Source: Pseudomonas sp. Seg1 (GTDB lineage: Bacteria; Pseudomonadota; Gammaproteobacteria; Pseudomonadales; Pseudomonadaceae). From it: DNA of 64,000 bases. The translations under genes were made by a program, and so were the position numbers. Positions 50,241-58,564 of this stretch are shown one piece after another (the stretch's first letter is position 1; every line of letters begins with the position of its first letter). The stretch lies in NCBI RefSeq assembly GCF_018326005.1, contig NZ_AP021903.1:5197001-5261000 (forward strand), given 5' to 3'. The notes under the pieces were generated by a model that had not been told where the DNA came from, did no database searches, and was given only the letters and a program-made list of their open reading frames with translations.

Positions 50241-50370
50241 GCGAACCATCGCACCGCCCCGATGGGCTGCGCAGCAGCCCCAAACCAGTCGCCGCGAATG
50301 TTCAGAATTACCGCGTACTCAGGATTTACGACTGCTGCGCAGCCGATCGGGGCGGTGCGACGGTTCGCTG
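50241..50370. repeat. long inverted repeat with 'gcgaaccatcgcaccgcccc' arms
   Basis: Arms gcgaaccatcgcaccgcccc and ggggcggtgcgacggttcgc with inner gggctgcgcagcagcccc-type hairpins; downstream aatcccctcgccacag matches the end of the 28675 and 35129 elements. It appears to be a variant of that family. Confidence 0.85.
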
Positions 50371-50396
50371 AATCCCCTCGCCACAGGAGGCAGGTG

Positions 50397-50756
50397 TCAG
50401 TCCGGCACCTGCAAATTATCCAGCACCCGATTCACCGCCAACTCCCCGAGCATGATCAGCTGCGCAATCCCTAACAACGTCCGGCGTTGCGACGCTGGCA
50501 AGAGGTGGGCGAAGTCACTGGCAATGGTTCTTGCTGAAGCAAGGGTCTCGAAGGCATCGGCCAGCATCTCCTCGTTTTTGAAGTCCGCGGTAACGGCGTA
50601 CATCCTGCGGGTTCTACGGGGAGGTGGCGTGGACCCCGGCGGGCAGAGGTAGTGATCGAGGGCGCGGTCGGCGGCGTCGTTGAGCTTTTTCGAATCGAGG
50701 GATTCGTAGGGTGAGGTGAGATCGGTTTCGGGCGGGTTGGGTGTTGGTTTGATCAT
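50397..50756 (-). CDS. DUF6124-family protein
   Basis: 119 residues. MIKPTPNPPETDLTSPYESL, KKLNDAADRALDHYL and the C-terminal helical part (SDFAHLLPASQRRTLLGIAQ, MLGELAVNRVLDNLQ) match the Pseudomonas family formerly annotated DUF3077, now DUF6124 as I recall. AAGGAG lies 8 bases before the ATG, so the ten-codon upstream extension is rejected. Function unknown. It is preceded by an unusual hairpin-rich leader. Confidence 0.82.
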   Translation of the reverse strand: MIKPTPNPPETDLTSPYESLDSKKLNDAADRALDHYLCPPGSTPPPRRTRRMYAVTADFKNEEMLADAFETLASARTIASDFAHLLPASQRRTLLGIAQLIMLGELAVNRVLDNLQVPD

Positions 50757-50786
50757 GGTGAAGCTCCTTTGAAGTGGAGCCGCCAT

Positions 50787-51060
50787 ATCCTGTCGCTAAA
50801 CAGGAAGGGTGGCAGCTGTACGCAGGTTAGCGAACCGGTCAAAGGTACCCGGCAGACCGCGAAGGTCTCCCGCATACAGCCACCATAGCGAAATCGCAGA
50901 CATAAATATCCGCAACGCAGCCTGGAACGCTGATGCACCCTTTGAGTTGATCCGAGTCGCTAAACCCGATCGCTGATTCGTCAGCGACCGCACCACAATA
51001 GAACCCGCCCCCAAGGCGCACAAGCCGGCGGATTCTGGCGTAGCTGTAGGCAATTACGCA
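50787..51060 (-). ncRNA. candidate structured leader RNA of the DUF6124 gene
   Basis: Upstream of the DUF6124 gene on its own strand are several perfect short hairpins: ggtt-agcg-aacc (50825-50836), agacc-gcgaa-ggtct (50854-50868) and cgctga-ttcg-tcagcg (50971-50986, a UUCG/CGAA tetraloop stem), given as plus-strand sequence. The remaining gap, 51061-51395, holds a short aaaagatcgcagcc repeat and nothing else I recognise. All three minus-strand frames here are open for 60-85 codons but the products look unlike proteins. A cis-acting RNA is inferred, not shown. Confidence 0.4.
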
Positions 51061-51395
51061 AGGTCGTGTAGCCTGATTACGTGTCTTGCCGTTTCATTTA
51101 AACGCAGCTGTTTAAAAGCAAAAGATCGCAGCCTTCAAACCCGAGCCTGAACCTGCTGCGCCCACAGAGCCATCGCACAGCAACATTGCCGCCGCGTGGG
51201 CCTGTTGCTGCATATCGGCCGCCCCGGCGGAGGTGAGCTCGAGACTGGCCAGCCCTAATCGAAAGCGCTCGCCCGTCCCAATAGGAGTCACGCAGGTTTC
51301 TGATCATTGGAAGAGCGCAAGTTTAGGAGCAACCCCATCCACTGTCCTTGGAGGGTCAGTGGATAAGGCAAATCAAAGTTGCACTATTGATGTGA

Positions 51396-54300
51396 TCAGG
51401 TAGGTTTTTTTTGATCGGGAAGGTACATGGCAAACCCCGGGAGCTGATTGCTCAAAGACACGCCGTGGCTCCACCATTCTTTTGATTGGGAGCTATAGCC
51501 CATTCGGAATGCATTGATACCTTCTCCGCCTTGCGTCACACCCCCATTCCACCAGCCGTCTGGGTAGAAGTGCTCAGTGGCTATGAATTTTTTATTTAGG
51601 ATTTTCCAGTGATAGTCGTATTCATGAATTGGGATTGGTTCGGCACCAATGCTTTGCGCCCATGCGAGGTATTCCTCATGATTGAATTTCTGATTATTGG
51701 AAGATACGTAATGGGCCACATTGGAAACGGTAACGGGGAACTCCTTAATTTGATTCGCCTGGTCGCGTACTCTGATAGTGGTCCTTCCGTTGCCTTGACT
51801 TCTGACGATACCGAGAAGGCGATCAACCGAAGCAATGCGCTCATCGAGGGATTCATAGATATAAGGAGGAACCCCACCTTCGGCACTACGATCGAACGCG
51901 GTTCCGATAGGATCGACGCCAGTCAGGACCCATGGCAGTCCCGAGCCTTCGATTGATATGTTGTACCCGCTGATTCTGAGCAGGGACGGATCCACGATAA
52001 GTTCAGGACGCGTCATTACGGTTAATGTCCTTGCGGCAGATATCTCCCCCGGAGCGTACAGCGCCTTGGCGGTGAAACTGTGCAGCGCGGCGTTCAGTTC
52101 TTTCACCTCAAGTTCCCAACGGCCGTTATCGGCACGCACCTCCGCTATACCTTTGGACGTCGGCCCGTCAAAGATCTCGACTTTCAGGCGCGGTGTACCG
52201 CCGCCGGTCAATTTGAGTGAGGTATCGTACGTCTTGCCGTTAGAGGGAATTTCAATGCCTGTCGAGTCTTTCACCGAGGTGATGCTTGGCTTGATGGCAT
52301 TCGAAAGGGTGAGGATTCTGCCGAGCGATACCTGCCCCGTACCGTACTGCGCCTTGGCAGTGAACGTGCGAGTGGCAATGCCGGTCAGTGTGATTTCGCA
52401 GGTCCAGATGCCACCGGCATTGACCGGGTGTTTACCTTTAGTGGCAGCTCCCTCGAACACCTCGACTTCCTGAAGCGGTGCCGCAGTGCCGGTCAGTTTG
52501 ATCTTCGGATCGACCGTGCCACCGTTATGCGGAATGTCTTCACCCTTGGAGTCTTTCACCGTGCTGATCACGGGTTTCACATCCTGCACGGCTTTGACTT
52601 TGTAAACGCGCGGCGGGAAGGTCACCGCCTCATCCTCGACCTGACTGCCACCCAACCCGGCCTTGAACTGCATCGTCAGGTCAGCGCCATCTTTCAAGTT
52701 TTTCAGGTCGGTCAGCGGGATCTGGTGCAGGTAATAGCCTTGGTCGATCCACCCCTGGTTGGTCTGTGAGCCCGGTGGCTGCAAGAACGTCTTGTCGTAT
52801 TTGCTTTCGTCTTTGTTGGTGCCTTCCACGCGCAACCAGACGTATTGCTTGAGCGCAATCAGCGGCCAACTGTTGATGCGCATGGTCGCGTTAGCGGTCA
52901 AGGCTCTGACGTCCAGCTCCGGCCCCTCGCCGTTGTTCGCCGCTTGCGTGATCAAGGGCTTACCCAATGCCGGTTCTTCTTGCGGAATCGCCAGCACCGT
53001 CAGCGCCAACTCTTTCGAAGGCACCGGCGCACCACCGCGCGTCACGGTGTAACTCACCGTCACCGCTTTGCCCAGGTTGAAGGCCACGACCGCGTTTTTC
53101 AGCGGGATCGATTGTGGCCCCAGCGTGGTCACGGTTTTTTTCGCGGAGGTGTCCGAGCCGTTCGGCGGCGTGCCGGTCCAGGTGACGATGATGTCATCAC
53201 CGATGGCCATACCGGTGTAGCCGACGATGGCAGTCAGGCTGTCCTTGGCCGCTAACGGATTGAGGCTGGTGCTGCCATTGGCCTCCTTGATCTTCGGCGC
53301 GTCCAGATCCAGCGCCGCGCCAATACGCAACGTCAATTCATGCGAGTTCCCTACCGTCGCCCCCGCCCGCTGAATGCTGTAATCAGCGACCACCGTGCCG
53401 TTGAGGTTGGCCGTCACGTATTGCTTGTTTACGGTGATGCGCACAGGTTTGCCGGCGGTGGCGGGGATCAGGTCGATATGGCCGCTGGTGCTGCCGCCGC
53501 TGGCCGAACCGCGCCAGCGCCAGGTCACGCGGTCCTTGTCGCGGGTGCCCAAATACGGCACCACCAGCGTGGCGCCGAGCGGCGGCACTTTGTCCGGATC
53601 GAGCACGTCATTGTCTGCGCCCTCGACTTCCGGTCGGTCAAACGTCGGCAAGGCCACGCCGACCTGCATCGGAAATACCAGCGATTCGCGCACGCTCAGC
53701 AGCGCCGTTTCGCTGTTGGTGACGGTGTAAAAGACCTTGACGTTCAGGCCGTTGAAGCGCCGGATTTCGGCATTGCTCACGTTGCGTTGGACGGGCTGGT
53801 TTTCCGCGATGTCGCCGACCGGACGCGGATCTTCGTAATAGACGGTACTACCACCCGGCGCCTGGGCCTGCCAGATCAGATTGATCAGGTCGCTGCTGTT
53901 GCGGCCGGGATACCAGGGAATGTTCACCGTCGCCCAAGGTGTCTCCGGCGGCAAAGTCCCACCCGGGGCCTCGTCCACGGTTGGTTCACGCAGTTGGCTG
54001 ATGTCACCAATCACCGGGACGCTGGCGTTCTTCGAAGGGCGGTCGGCTGCACCGCTGCGCTTACAGACATAGCCGACCGAGGCGCTGCCCTTGGCGATGG
54101 CCCTGACCGATGCATTGGGAATGGGAAATTTCAGAGGAAACGATACGACCGCGACCGGCAATTCAAGTGGCCCGACGATGATCTGCGAGCCTTGCGCCGG
54201 GGTGCCTGTCCAGGTCAGGAACACCTTGTCACCGACCTTGAAATCAGCTGCCGGCGTGTTGACGAGGACCTCCACATCGTCATCGCCGAGCTGATCGAGA

Positions 54301-55109
54301 TTGATGCTGTTGGCCGGCTGGCCTTTGACCAGCACCAATGGAACGTCCAGTCGATTGCCGCCCAGATCCACCAGCACTTTGCGAATGGCCGACCACGGCG
54401 CGCGCTCGTCCGGGTAATTGCCGCAGCGATCGACGACCTGATAAGCCACCGCCACTTCCGGGCCATCACCCGCCGTCTCGATCACGGCGCGACTGAACAC
54501 CACGTCGATCGGATGGCGGACCGGGTCCAGGGCCTGTTCCGGCGTGACGACGTGAGTGACCTGCTGACTGCCCCAGCGGGCGAGGATGCGATCGTAGCGG
54601 GTGAGGTTGCGGTAAGGCACGATGCGCATCGTCACGCCTTTGGCCGGCAGGGTTTCATCGACCTCGTCATGGTCGAGGGAAAACTTCAGATCGGAGTGGC
54701 CGTCATCGCCAGCGATGTCATCGTATTCGCCGGGCCGCGTGAGCTTGACCAGCAGGATCAGTTCGGGTTTGGAATCTTCCGACGTCTGGTTCTTGTAGGT
54801 GATCCGGTAGAACACCGGCTTGGCCTCGCCGTCGAGCACGTGGGCCTTGGGAATGGTGAACGACAGGTCCTTGTTGAGCTCGATATCGAGATCGAGGGTC
54901 TTGCTCCAGATTGCCGAATTGGCATTGCCCCAGAACACCTCGGCCTTGTCGCCAATGCTCATGTTGAACCAGGCGGGAATGATGCCTTGCAGATCGTCCT
55001 CCACCGCCCGGATGGGGATGCCACCGCTGTAATGCTCGGCAGGATTCAGGGTGACCAGCGCGGGGAAATACAGCGGTTTGAGGGCTAGCGGATGTTGGGA
55101 CGTGGTCAT
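51396..55109 (-). CDS. large Ig-like repeat protein with variable-looking C-terminus
   Basis: 1,237 residues, no signal peptide or membrane helix seen. The N-terminal ~860 residues hold several beta-rich modules with the recurring pattern D.(V/I)..TWTGTP.. ... SVSYTVTRGG (e.g. DKVFLTWTGTPAQGSQIIVG, DDIIVTWTGTPPNGSDTSAK). Two clear tandem Ig-like repeats follow (KPVISTVKDSKGEDIP and KPSITSVKDSTGIEIP). Then a BIG2-like segment (SVDRLLGIVRSQGNGRTTIR) and a Trp/His/Tyr-rich last ~90 residues (EHFYPDGWWNGGVTQGGEGI). The DNA for the final ~190 codons is about 40% GC in 51661-51720 against about 75% in 53461-53520 (hand counts), suggesting a swapped C-terminal module. Adhesin- or effector-like; function unknown. 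GGAG precedes the ATG. Confidence 0.82.
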   Translation of the reverse strand: MTTSQHPLALKPLYFPALVTLNPAEHYSGGIPIRAVEDDLQGIIPAWFNMSIGDKAEVFWGNANSAIWSKTLDLDIELNKDLSFTIPKAHVLDGEAKPVFYRITYKNQTSEDSKPELILLVKLTRPGEYDDIAGDDGHSDLKFSLDHDEVDETLPAKGVTMRIVPYRNLTRYDRILARWGSQQVTHVVTPEQALDPVRHPIDVVFSRAVIETAGDGPEVAVAYQVVDRCGNYPDERAPWSAIRKVLVDLGGNRLDVPLVLVKGQPANSINLDQLGDDDVEVLVNTPAADFKVGDKVFLTWTGTPAQGSQIIVGPLELPVAVVSFPLKFPIPNASVRAIAKGSASVGYVCKRSGAADRPSKNASVPVIGDISQLREPTVDEAPGGTLPPETPWATVNIPWYPGRNSSDLINLIWQAQAPGGSTVYYEDPRPVGDIAENQPVQRNVSNAEIRRFNGLNVKVFYTVTNSETALLSVRESLVFPMQVGVALPTFDRPEVEGADNDVLDPDKVPPLGATLVVPYLGTRDKDRVTWRWRGSASGGSTSGHIDLIPATAGKPVRITVNKQYVTANLNGTVVADYSIQRAGATVGNSHELTLRIGAALDLDAPKIKEANGSTSLNPLAAKDSLTAIVGYTGMAIGDDIIVTWTGTPPNGSDTSAKKTVTTLGPQSIPLKNAVVAFNLGKAVTVSYTVTRGGAPVPSKELALTVLAIPQEEPALGKPLITQAANNGEGPELDVRALTANATMRINSWPLIALKQYVWLRVEGTNKDESKYDKTFLQPPGSQTNQGWIDQGYYLHQIPLTDLKNLKDGADLTMQFKAGLGGSQVEDEAVTFPPRVYKVKAVQDVKPVISTVKDSKGEDIPHNGGTVDPKIKLTGTAAPLQEVEVFEGAATKGKHPVNAGGIWTCEITLTGIATRTFTAKAQYGTGQVSLGRILTLSNAIKPSITSVKDSTGIEIPSNGKTYDTSLKLTGGGTPRLKVEIFDGPTSKGIAEVRADNGRWELEVKELNAALHSFTAKALYAPGEISAARTLTVMTRPELIVDPSLLRISGYNISIEGSGLPWVLTGVDPIGTAFDRSAEGGVPPYIYESLDERIASVDRLLGIVRSQGNGRTTIRVRDQANQIKEFPVTVSNVAHYVSSNNQKFNHEEYLAWAQSIGAEPIPIHEYDYHWKILNKKFIATEHFYPDGWWNGGVTQGGEGINAFRMGYSSQSKEWWSHGVSLSNQLPGFAMYLPDQKKPT

Positions 55110-55228
55110 GGTGGCGGGCTCCGGTCGATGGTGGGGGCGACGGAGTGATTGAACGTGGGATCGGGGAATTGCGCACCTGTCAGATCTGACAGGTGCGGGC
55201 GGGTTTTCGACGAACGGTCATTACCAAA

Positions 55229-55265
55229 AAGCGAAGGTCAAAAGATCGCAGCCTTCGGCAGCTCT
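55229..55265. repeat. short dispersed repeat
   Basis: aaaagatcgcagccttcggc ... ctcttacagga; the core aaaagatcgcagccttc is also at about 51119-51136, and a variant (aaaagatcacagcctc) is near 16177. A small dispersed Pseudomonas repeat found outside genes. Confidence 0.55.
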
Positions 55266-55287
55266 TACAGGAGGGAACAGTGGAGGG

Positions 55288-55785
55288 TCAGAGCTCACGC
55301 CACATGTGGATCTTGTCGAAGTAGTCTTCGCCGACCCGCACCGCCAGTGGCTCCAGGCCGAACTGGATGAAACCGCAGCGCTGATACAGCTTGAACGCGG
55401 CGTCATTGCCGGCGGTGACGGTGAGCTGGATGAGCTTCAGCTCGGGATGTCTGCCGGCTTCGGCGAGTGCGGCTTGCACCAGTTCCTGACCGAAACCGTG
55501 CTGACGAAAATCCGCCGAAACGTACATGCCGAACAGCGTCACCTTGTGCCGGGCCTTCTCACGCGGTTCAAACGCGAAACCGACGATGCCGGCCAGCACA
55601 CCCGCTTCGAATGCGCCCAGCACTGCATCGAGTTTGCTGGTCAGACGCGCCTCCCACCAACTCAACGGCATCACCGCTCGCTCGCGCACGCTGGAGGTAA
55701 ACGCCTGCGGATGCCGGTCATACGCTTCGAGCATCAGCTCGCGATAGGCCAGCGCATGACTGGCGTCCAGTCGTTCGATCCACAT
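55288..55785 (-). CDS. GNAT-family N-acetyltransferase
   Basis: 165 residues. Acetyl-CoA-binding motif A VTLFGMYVSADFRQHGFGQE, then a C-terminal AFKLYQRCGFIQFG typical of the fold. Substrate unknown. It starts 2 bases after the stop of the LysE-type gene on the same strand, so the two form an operon. Confidence 0.9.
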   Translation of the reverse strand: MWIERLDASHALAYRELMLEAYDRHPQAFTSSVRERAVMPLSWWEARLTSKLDAVLGAFEAGVLAGIVGFAFEPREKARHKVTLFGMYVSADFRQHGFGQELVQAALAEAGRHPELKLIQLTVTAGNDAAFKLYQRCGFIQFGLEPLAVRVGEDYFDKIHMWREL

Positions 55786-55787
55786 GG

Positions 55788-56426
55788 TCAGGCCGTCCTG
55801 CGTTGCTCAAGCATCAGACGCACAGCCAGACCGCCGAGCACCATCCCCATGAAATAACGCTGCAGCGCCAGCCACGTCGGATTGCGCACGAACCATGAAG
55901 CAATACCCGCCGCAAACAACGCGATCAGCAGATTGACGCAGAAGCTGACGCTGATCTGGGTCAGGCCGAGGATGATGCTTTGGGTGAACACCGAGCCGTG
56001 TTCAGGGCTGATGAATTGCGGAAACACCGAGAGGTAGAACACGGCGATTTTCGGGTTCAGCGCGCTGGTGAGAAAACCCATGGTGATCAGTTTGCGCGAC
56101 GAATCCGGCGGCAACTGCTGGGCTTCGAACGGCGAGCGCGCGCCGGGTTTCACCGCTTGCCAGGCCAGCCACAGCAGGTACAGCGCACCGGCCCACTTCA
56201 ATACTTCATAAGCCATCGGCACCGCGAGGAACACCGCCGTCAAACCGGCGGCTGCGGCAAACATATGCACGAAGAACCCGGCCACCACACCGAGCAATGA
56301 CGTAACCCCGGCCTTGCGTCCCTGGCAGATCGAACGCGAGATCAGGTAGATCATGTTCGGCCCCGGCGTCAGCACCATCAGCAACGCGGCGGCAGCGAAG
56401 ATCAGCAGGTCTTGAAGCGGGATCAT
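55788..56426 (-). CDS. LysE-family amino acid/metabolite exporter
   Basis: 212-residue inner-membrane protein with about six helices. Family hallmark LMVLTPGPNMIYLISRSICQ in the first loop and KWAGALYLLWLAWQAVKPG. AAGGA precedes the ATG. Likely exports an amino acid or homoserine lactone-like compound; the downstream GNAT gene may act on the same compound. Confidence 0.92.
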   Translation of the reverse strand: MIPLQDLLIFAAAALLMVLTPGPNMIYLISRSICQGRKAGVTSLLGVVAGFFVHMFAAAAGLTAVFLAVPMAYEVLKWAGALYLLWLAWQAVKPGARSPFEAQQLPPDSSRKLITMGFLTSALNPKIAVFYLSVFPQFISPEHGSVFTQSIILGLTQISVSFCVNLLIALFAAGIASWFVRNPTWLALQRYFMGMVLGGLAVRLMLEQRRTA

Positions 56427-56450
56427 GGTGGGCGTCCTTTGCGTGGATGA

Positions 56451-56882
56451 TCAGGCGATCGCAGTCAGCGAGGCTCGATAAAACGGCAGGATCAGGTCGC
56501 GTGTCAATGGCGCCAGAACCACAGCAGGATCAGTGGTGGGGTCGACCCAGATGACTTCTTCGATTTCAGCGGCCGGAGACACCTCGGCGTCGATGCTCAG
56601 CTGGAATATCTCGGCCTGAACGATAAACCCCGGTTCGTTGGCGGCGGGTGCCGAGAACTGCCCGAGGAACGTTGCCTGAGCAGGATCGATCGCCAATCCC
56701 AGCTCCTCCTCCAGCTCACGGGCCAGCGCATGCACCGGCAACTCATGCGCCTCGATCTTGCCGCCCGGTTGCATGAACGCCGTGGTGCCGCGCTTGCGTA
56801 CCAGCAACGTCTGGCCATCGGCACGAACCAGCAGGGCGGCGGCGATACGAATCAGTGGAGGGACAACGGATGCAGAGGTCAT
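56451..56882 (-). CDS. Nudix hydrolase
   Basis: 143 residues. Full Nudix box GGKIEAHELPVHALARELEE-ELG (G-x5-E-x7-REUXEEXGU pattern). Start LIRIAAALLVRADGQTLLVR is typical of NTP pyrophosphohydrolases of this family. It lies 24 bases upstream of the LysE-type gene on the same strand. Confidence 0.92.
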   Translation of the reverse strand: MTSASVVPPLIRIAAALLVRADGQTLLVRKRGTTAFMQPGGKIEAHELPVHALARELEEELGLAIDPAQATFLGQFSAPAANEPGFIVQAEIFQLSIDAEVSPAAEIEEVIWVDPTTDPAVVLAPLTRDLILPFYRASLTAIA

Positions 56883-56951
56883 GGCTCAGCCACCAGCCTT
56901 GAAAAAACGCAAGGATCCCATGCTTGCCCGATGACGTCACGTTGCCCGGCC

Positions 56952-58310
56952 TCACCCCTGAGCCTTGAGCGCGGCTTCGACCTCCTCCGGCACCTTGACG
57001 AATATCCTGTACTTGGCGCCTTCCATGGCTTCGAAGGCAATCAGCTTTTCCACCAGCAGACCGCTGAGGACTTTGCCGGCATTGAGCAGCAACATGCCGT
57101 TATCGGCATTGAGATTGCGTGCCAGGATCATTCCCGCCGCCAGATCCCGAGTGGTCAGTACCTTGACCGTCGGATCCGCCAAGGTGACGTCACTGAGGAA
57201 GGCCGCACACACCTGAATGAAATCTTCGACCAGATCGGGATCGTACAAGCGCCCGGCGTACTGGCGCAGGTACAGCAGCGCTTCGTCACTGTTCATCTGT
57301 CGCTCGAGAATCAAACCACGCTGCAACTCGACGAAGTCCACCGCCAGTTTCAGCAAGCGTGAACCAAACGGAATCGCTTCGCCCTTGAGCCGGTCAGGAA
57401 ACCCGCTGCCGTCCCAACGCTCCTGATGATGCAGGATCAGGCGTGCCGCATCCTTCATCGGGTCCAGCGTCATCAACAGTGATTCGCTCTGCTTGGGATA
57501 AGCGCGATAACGCTCGCGATCGGTATGCCGTAGCAGGTCCGAGGGCGTGATCATCATGCCGTCGGTCCAGCTCAGTTTGCCGACGTTGTACAGCGCCGCC
57601 GCCATGGTCAGGTCGCGGCTGGTGGCCTCGTCCAGACCATGCTGTGTGCAGTAGCTGCGCACCAGTTCGATGATCTGCCGGTTGGTCTGTTTGGCCGGGG
57701 GCAAGCGCAGATTGGCCAGCAACGAGAACACTTCGGTGCCGGTGACATAGCTGTGCTTGAGCTCTTCGTAGGCCAGATCAAGCATGTCGGCGGTCTGCTG
57801 CAGTTCAGCCGTACGCGCGGCGACATGCTTTTCAAGGGTACTGTTGAGCAGCTTGAGCTGGTCGTTCTGCACCCGCGTCACCTGCTCCAGACGCTGGCGC
57901 TCCTGCTCGGAGTGCTGATGCTCAAGGGACTGGCGCAGGATCAGCAGCAACTCCTCGTCATTCCACGGTTTGCTGATGTAGCGGTGAATCTGCCCGTCAT
58001 TGATCGCCTTGATGATGGCGGACGGGTCGGCATAACCGGTGAGCATGATGCGCACAGCGGCCGGATGGCGTTCGCGGACAAGGGCCAGCAACGAGGCGCC
58101 GTCCATATTGGGCATGCGTGCGTCACTCATGACCAGATCCACCGGCTGCGTCTGGAGCATCTCCAGCGCCTGCGCGCCACTGGTGGCCAACAGAACATCG
58201 TAGGGCTGCCCCCGCAACAAGCGGCGCAAGCTGTTCAGAATCGACTCTTCGTCATCGACCAGCAGCACCTTGGGGCGGCGGCTGTGCGTCGAGGTGGATT
58301 GCTCTTCCAT
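56952..58310 (-). CDS. response regulator with degenerate HD-GYP output domain
   Basis: 452 residues. REC domain (14-~130) with Asp63 (LVMSDARMPNMDG) and KPW at 114-116, a coiled-coil linker (~132-180), and an RpfG-like HD-GYP region. The GYP loop is present as HHQERWDGSGFPDRLKGEAI (His294-His295, GFP 303-305), but the metal-binding HD pair is replaced: AAALYNVGKL has Tyr241-Asn242 where HDIGK is expected. Cyclic-di-GMP hydrolysis is therefore unlikely; a binding or protein-interaction role is more plausible. The last ~80 residues are an extra alpha/beta segment. Divergent from the GGDEF/EAL operon, 254 bases away. Confidence 0.9.
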   Translation of the reverse strand: MEEQSTSTHSRRPKVLLVDDEESILNSLRRLLRGQPYDVLLATSGAQALEMLQTQPVDLVMSDARMPNMDGASLLALVRERHPAAVRIMLTGYADPSAIIKAINDGQIHRYISKPWNDEELLLILRQSLEHQHSEQERQRLEQVTRVQNDQLKLLNSTLEKHVAARTAELQQTADMLDLAYEELKHSYVTGTEVFSLLANLRLPPAKQTNRQIIELVRSYCTQHGLDEATSRDLTMAAALYNVGKLSWTDGMMITPSDLLRHTDRERYRAYPKQSESLLMTLDPMKDAARLILHHQERWDGSGFPDRLKGEAIPFGSRLLKLAVDFVELQRGLILERQMNSDEALLYLRQYAGRLYDPDLVEDFIQVCAAFLSDVTLADPTVKVLTTRDLAAGMILARNLNADNGMLLLNAGKVLSGLLVEKLIAFEAMEGAKYRIFVKVPEEVEAALKAQG

Positions 58311-58564
58311 GGCGTGCCCTCAAGCGTGACAGTGAACTTGATCGACGCACCGACCTACCACCCCGCTTGCCCCGCGCCTGCCTCAAAGGCTAGATGATTT
58401 TTTGCAGCGCTCACGCAAATCTTCGGCCCGGCTGCACAGGCGAAATGCCGGCGGGACAACTATGCTCATCACGTTGTACGACTCCGTCAGCCTTCGAACA
58501 GGCCTGACATGAGGGAAAGGATGCTCCCGATGACAGCAGCATGTGACCCCATGGACGTTGCGGC

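Noticed and set aside
50796..51053. 85-codon minus-strand frame upstream of the DUF6124 gene
   Set aside because: All three frames on this strand are open here, no ribosome site was seen, and the hairpins suggest RNA structure; I could not support it as a protein gene.
53340..55088. 582-codon plus-strand frame opposite the Ig-repeat gene
   Set aside because: High GC leaves the antisense frame open; the product has no domain, no start signal and ends within the N-terminal part of the real gene.
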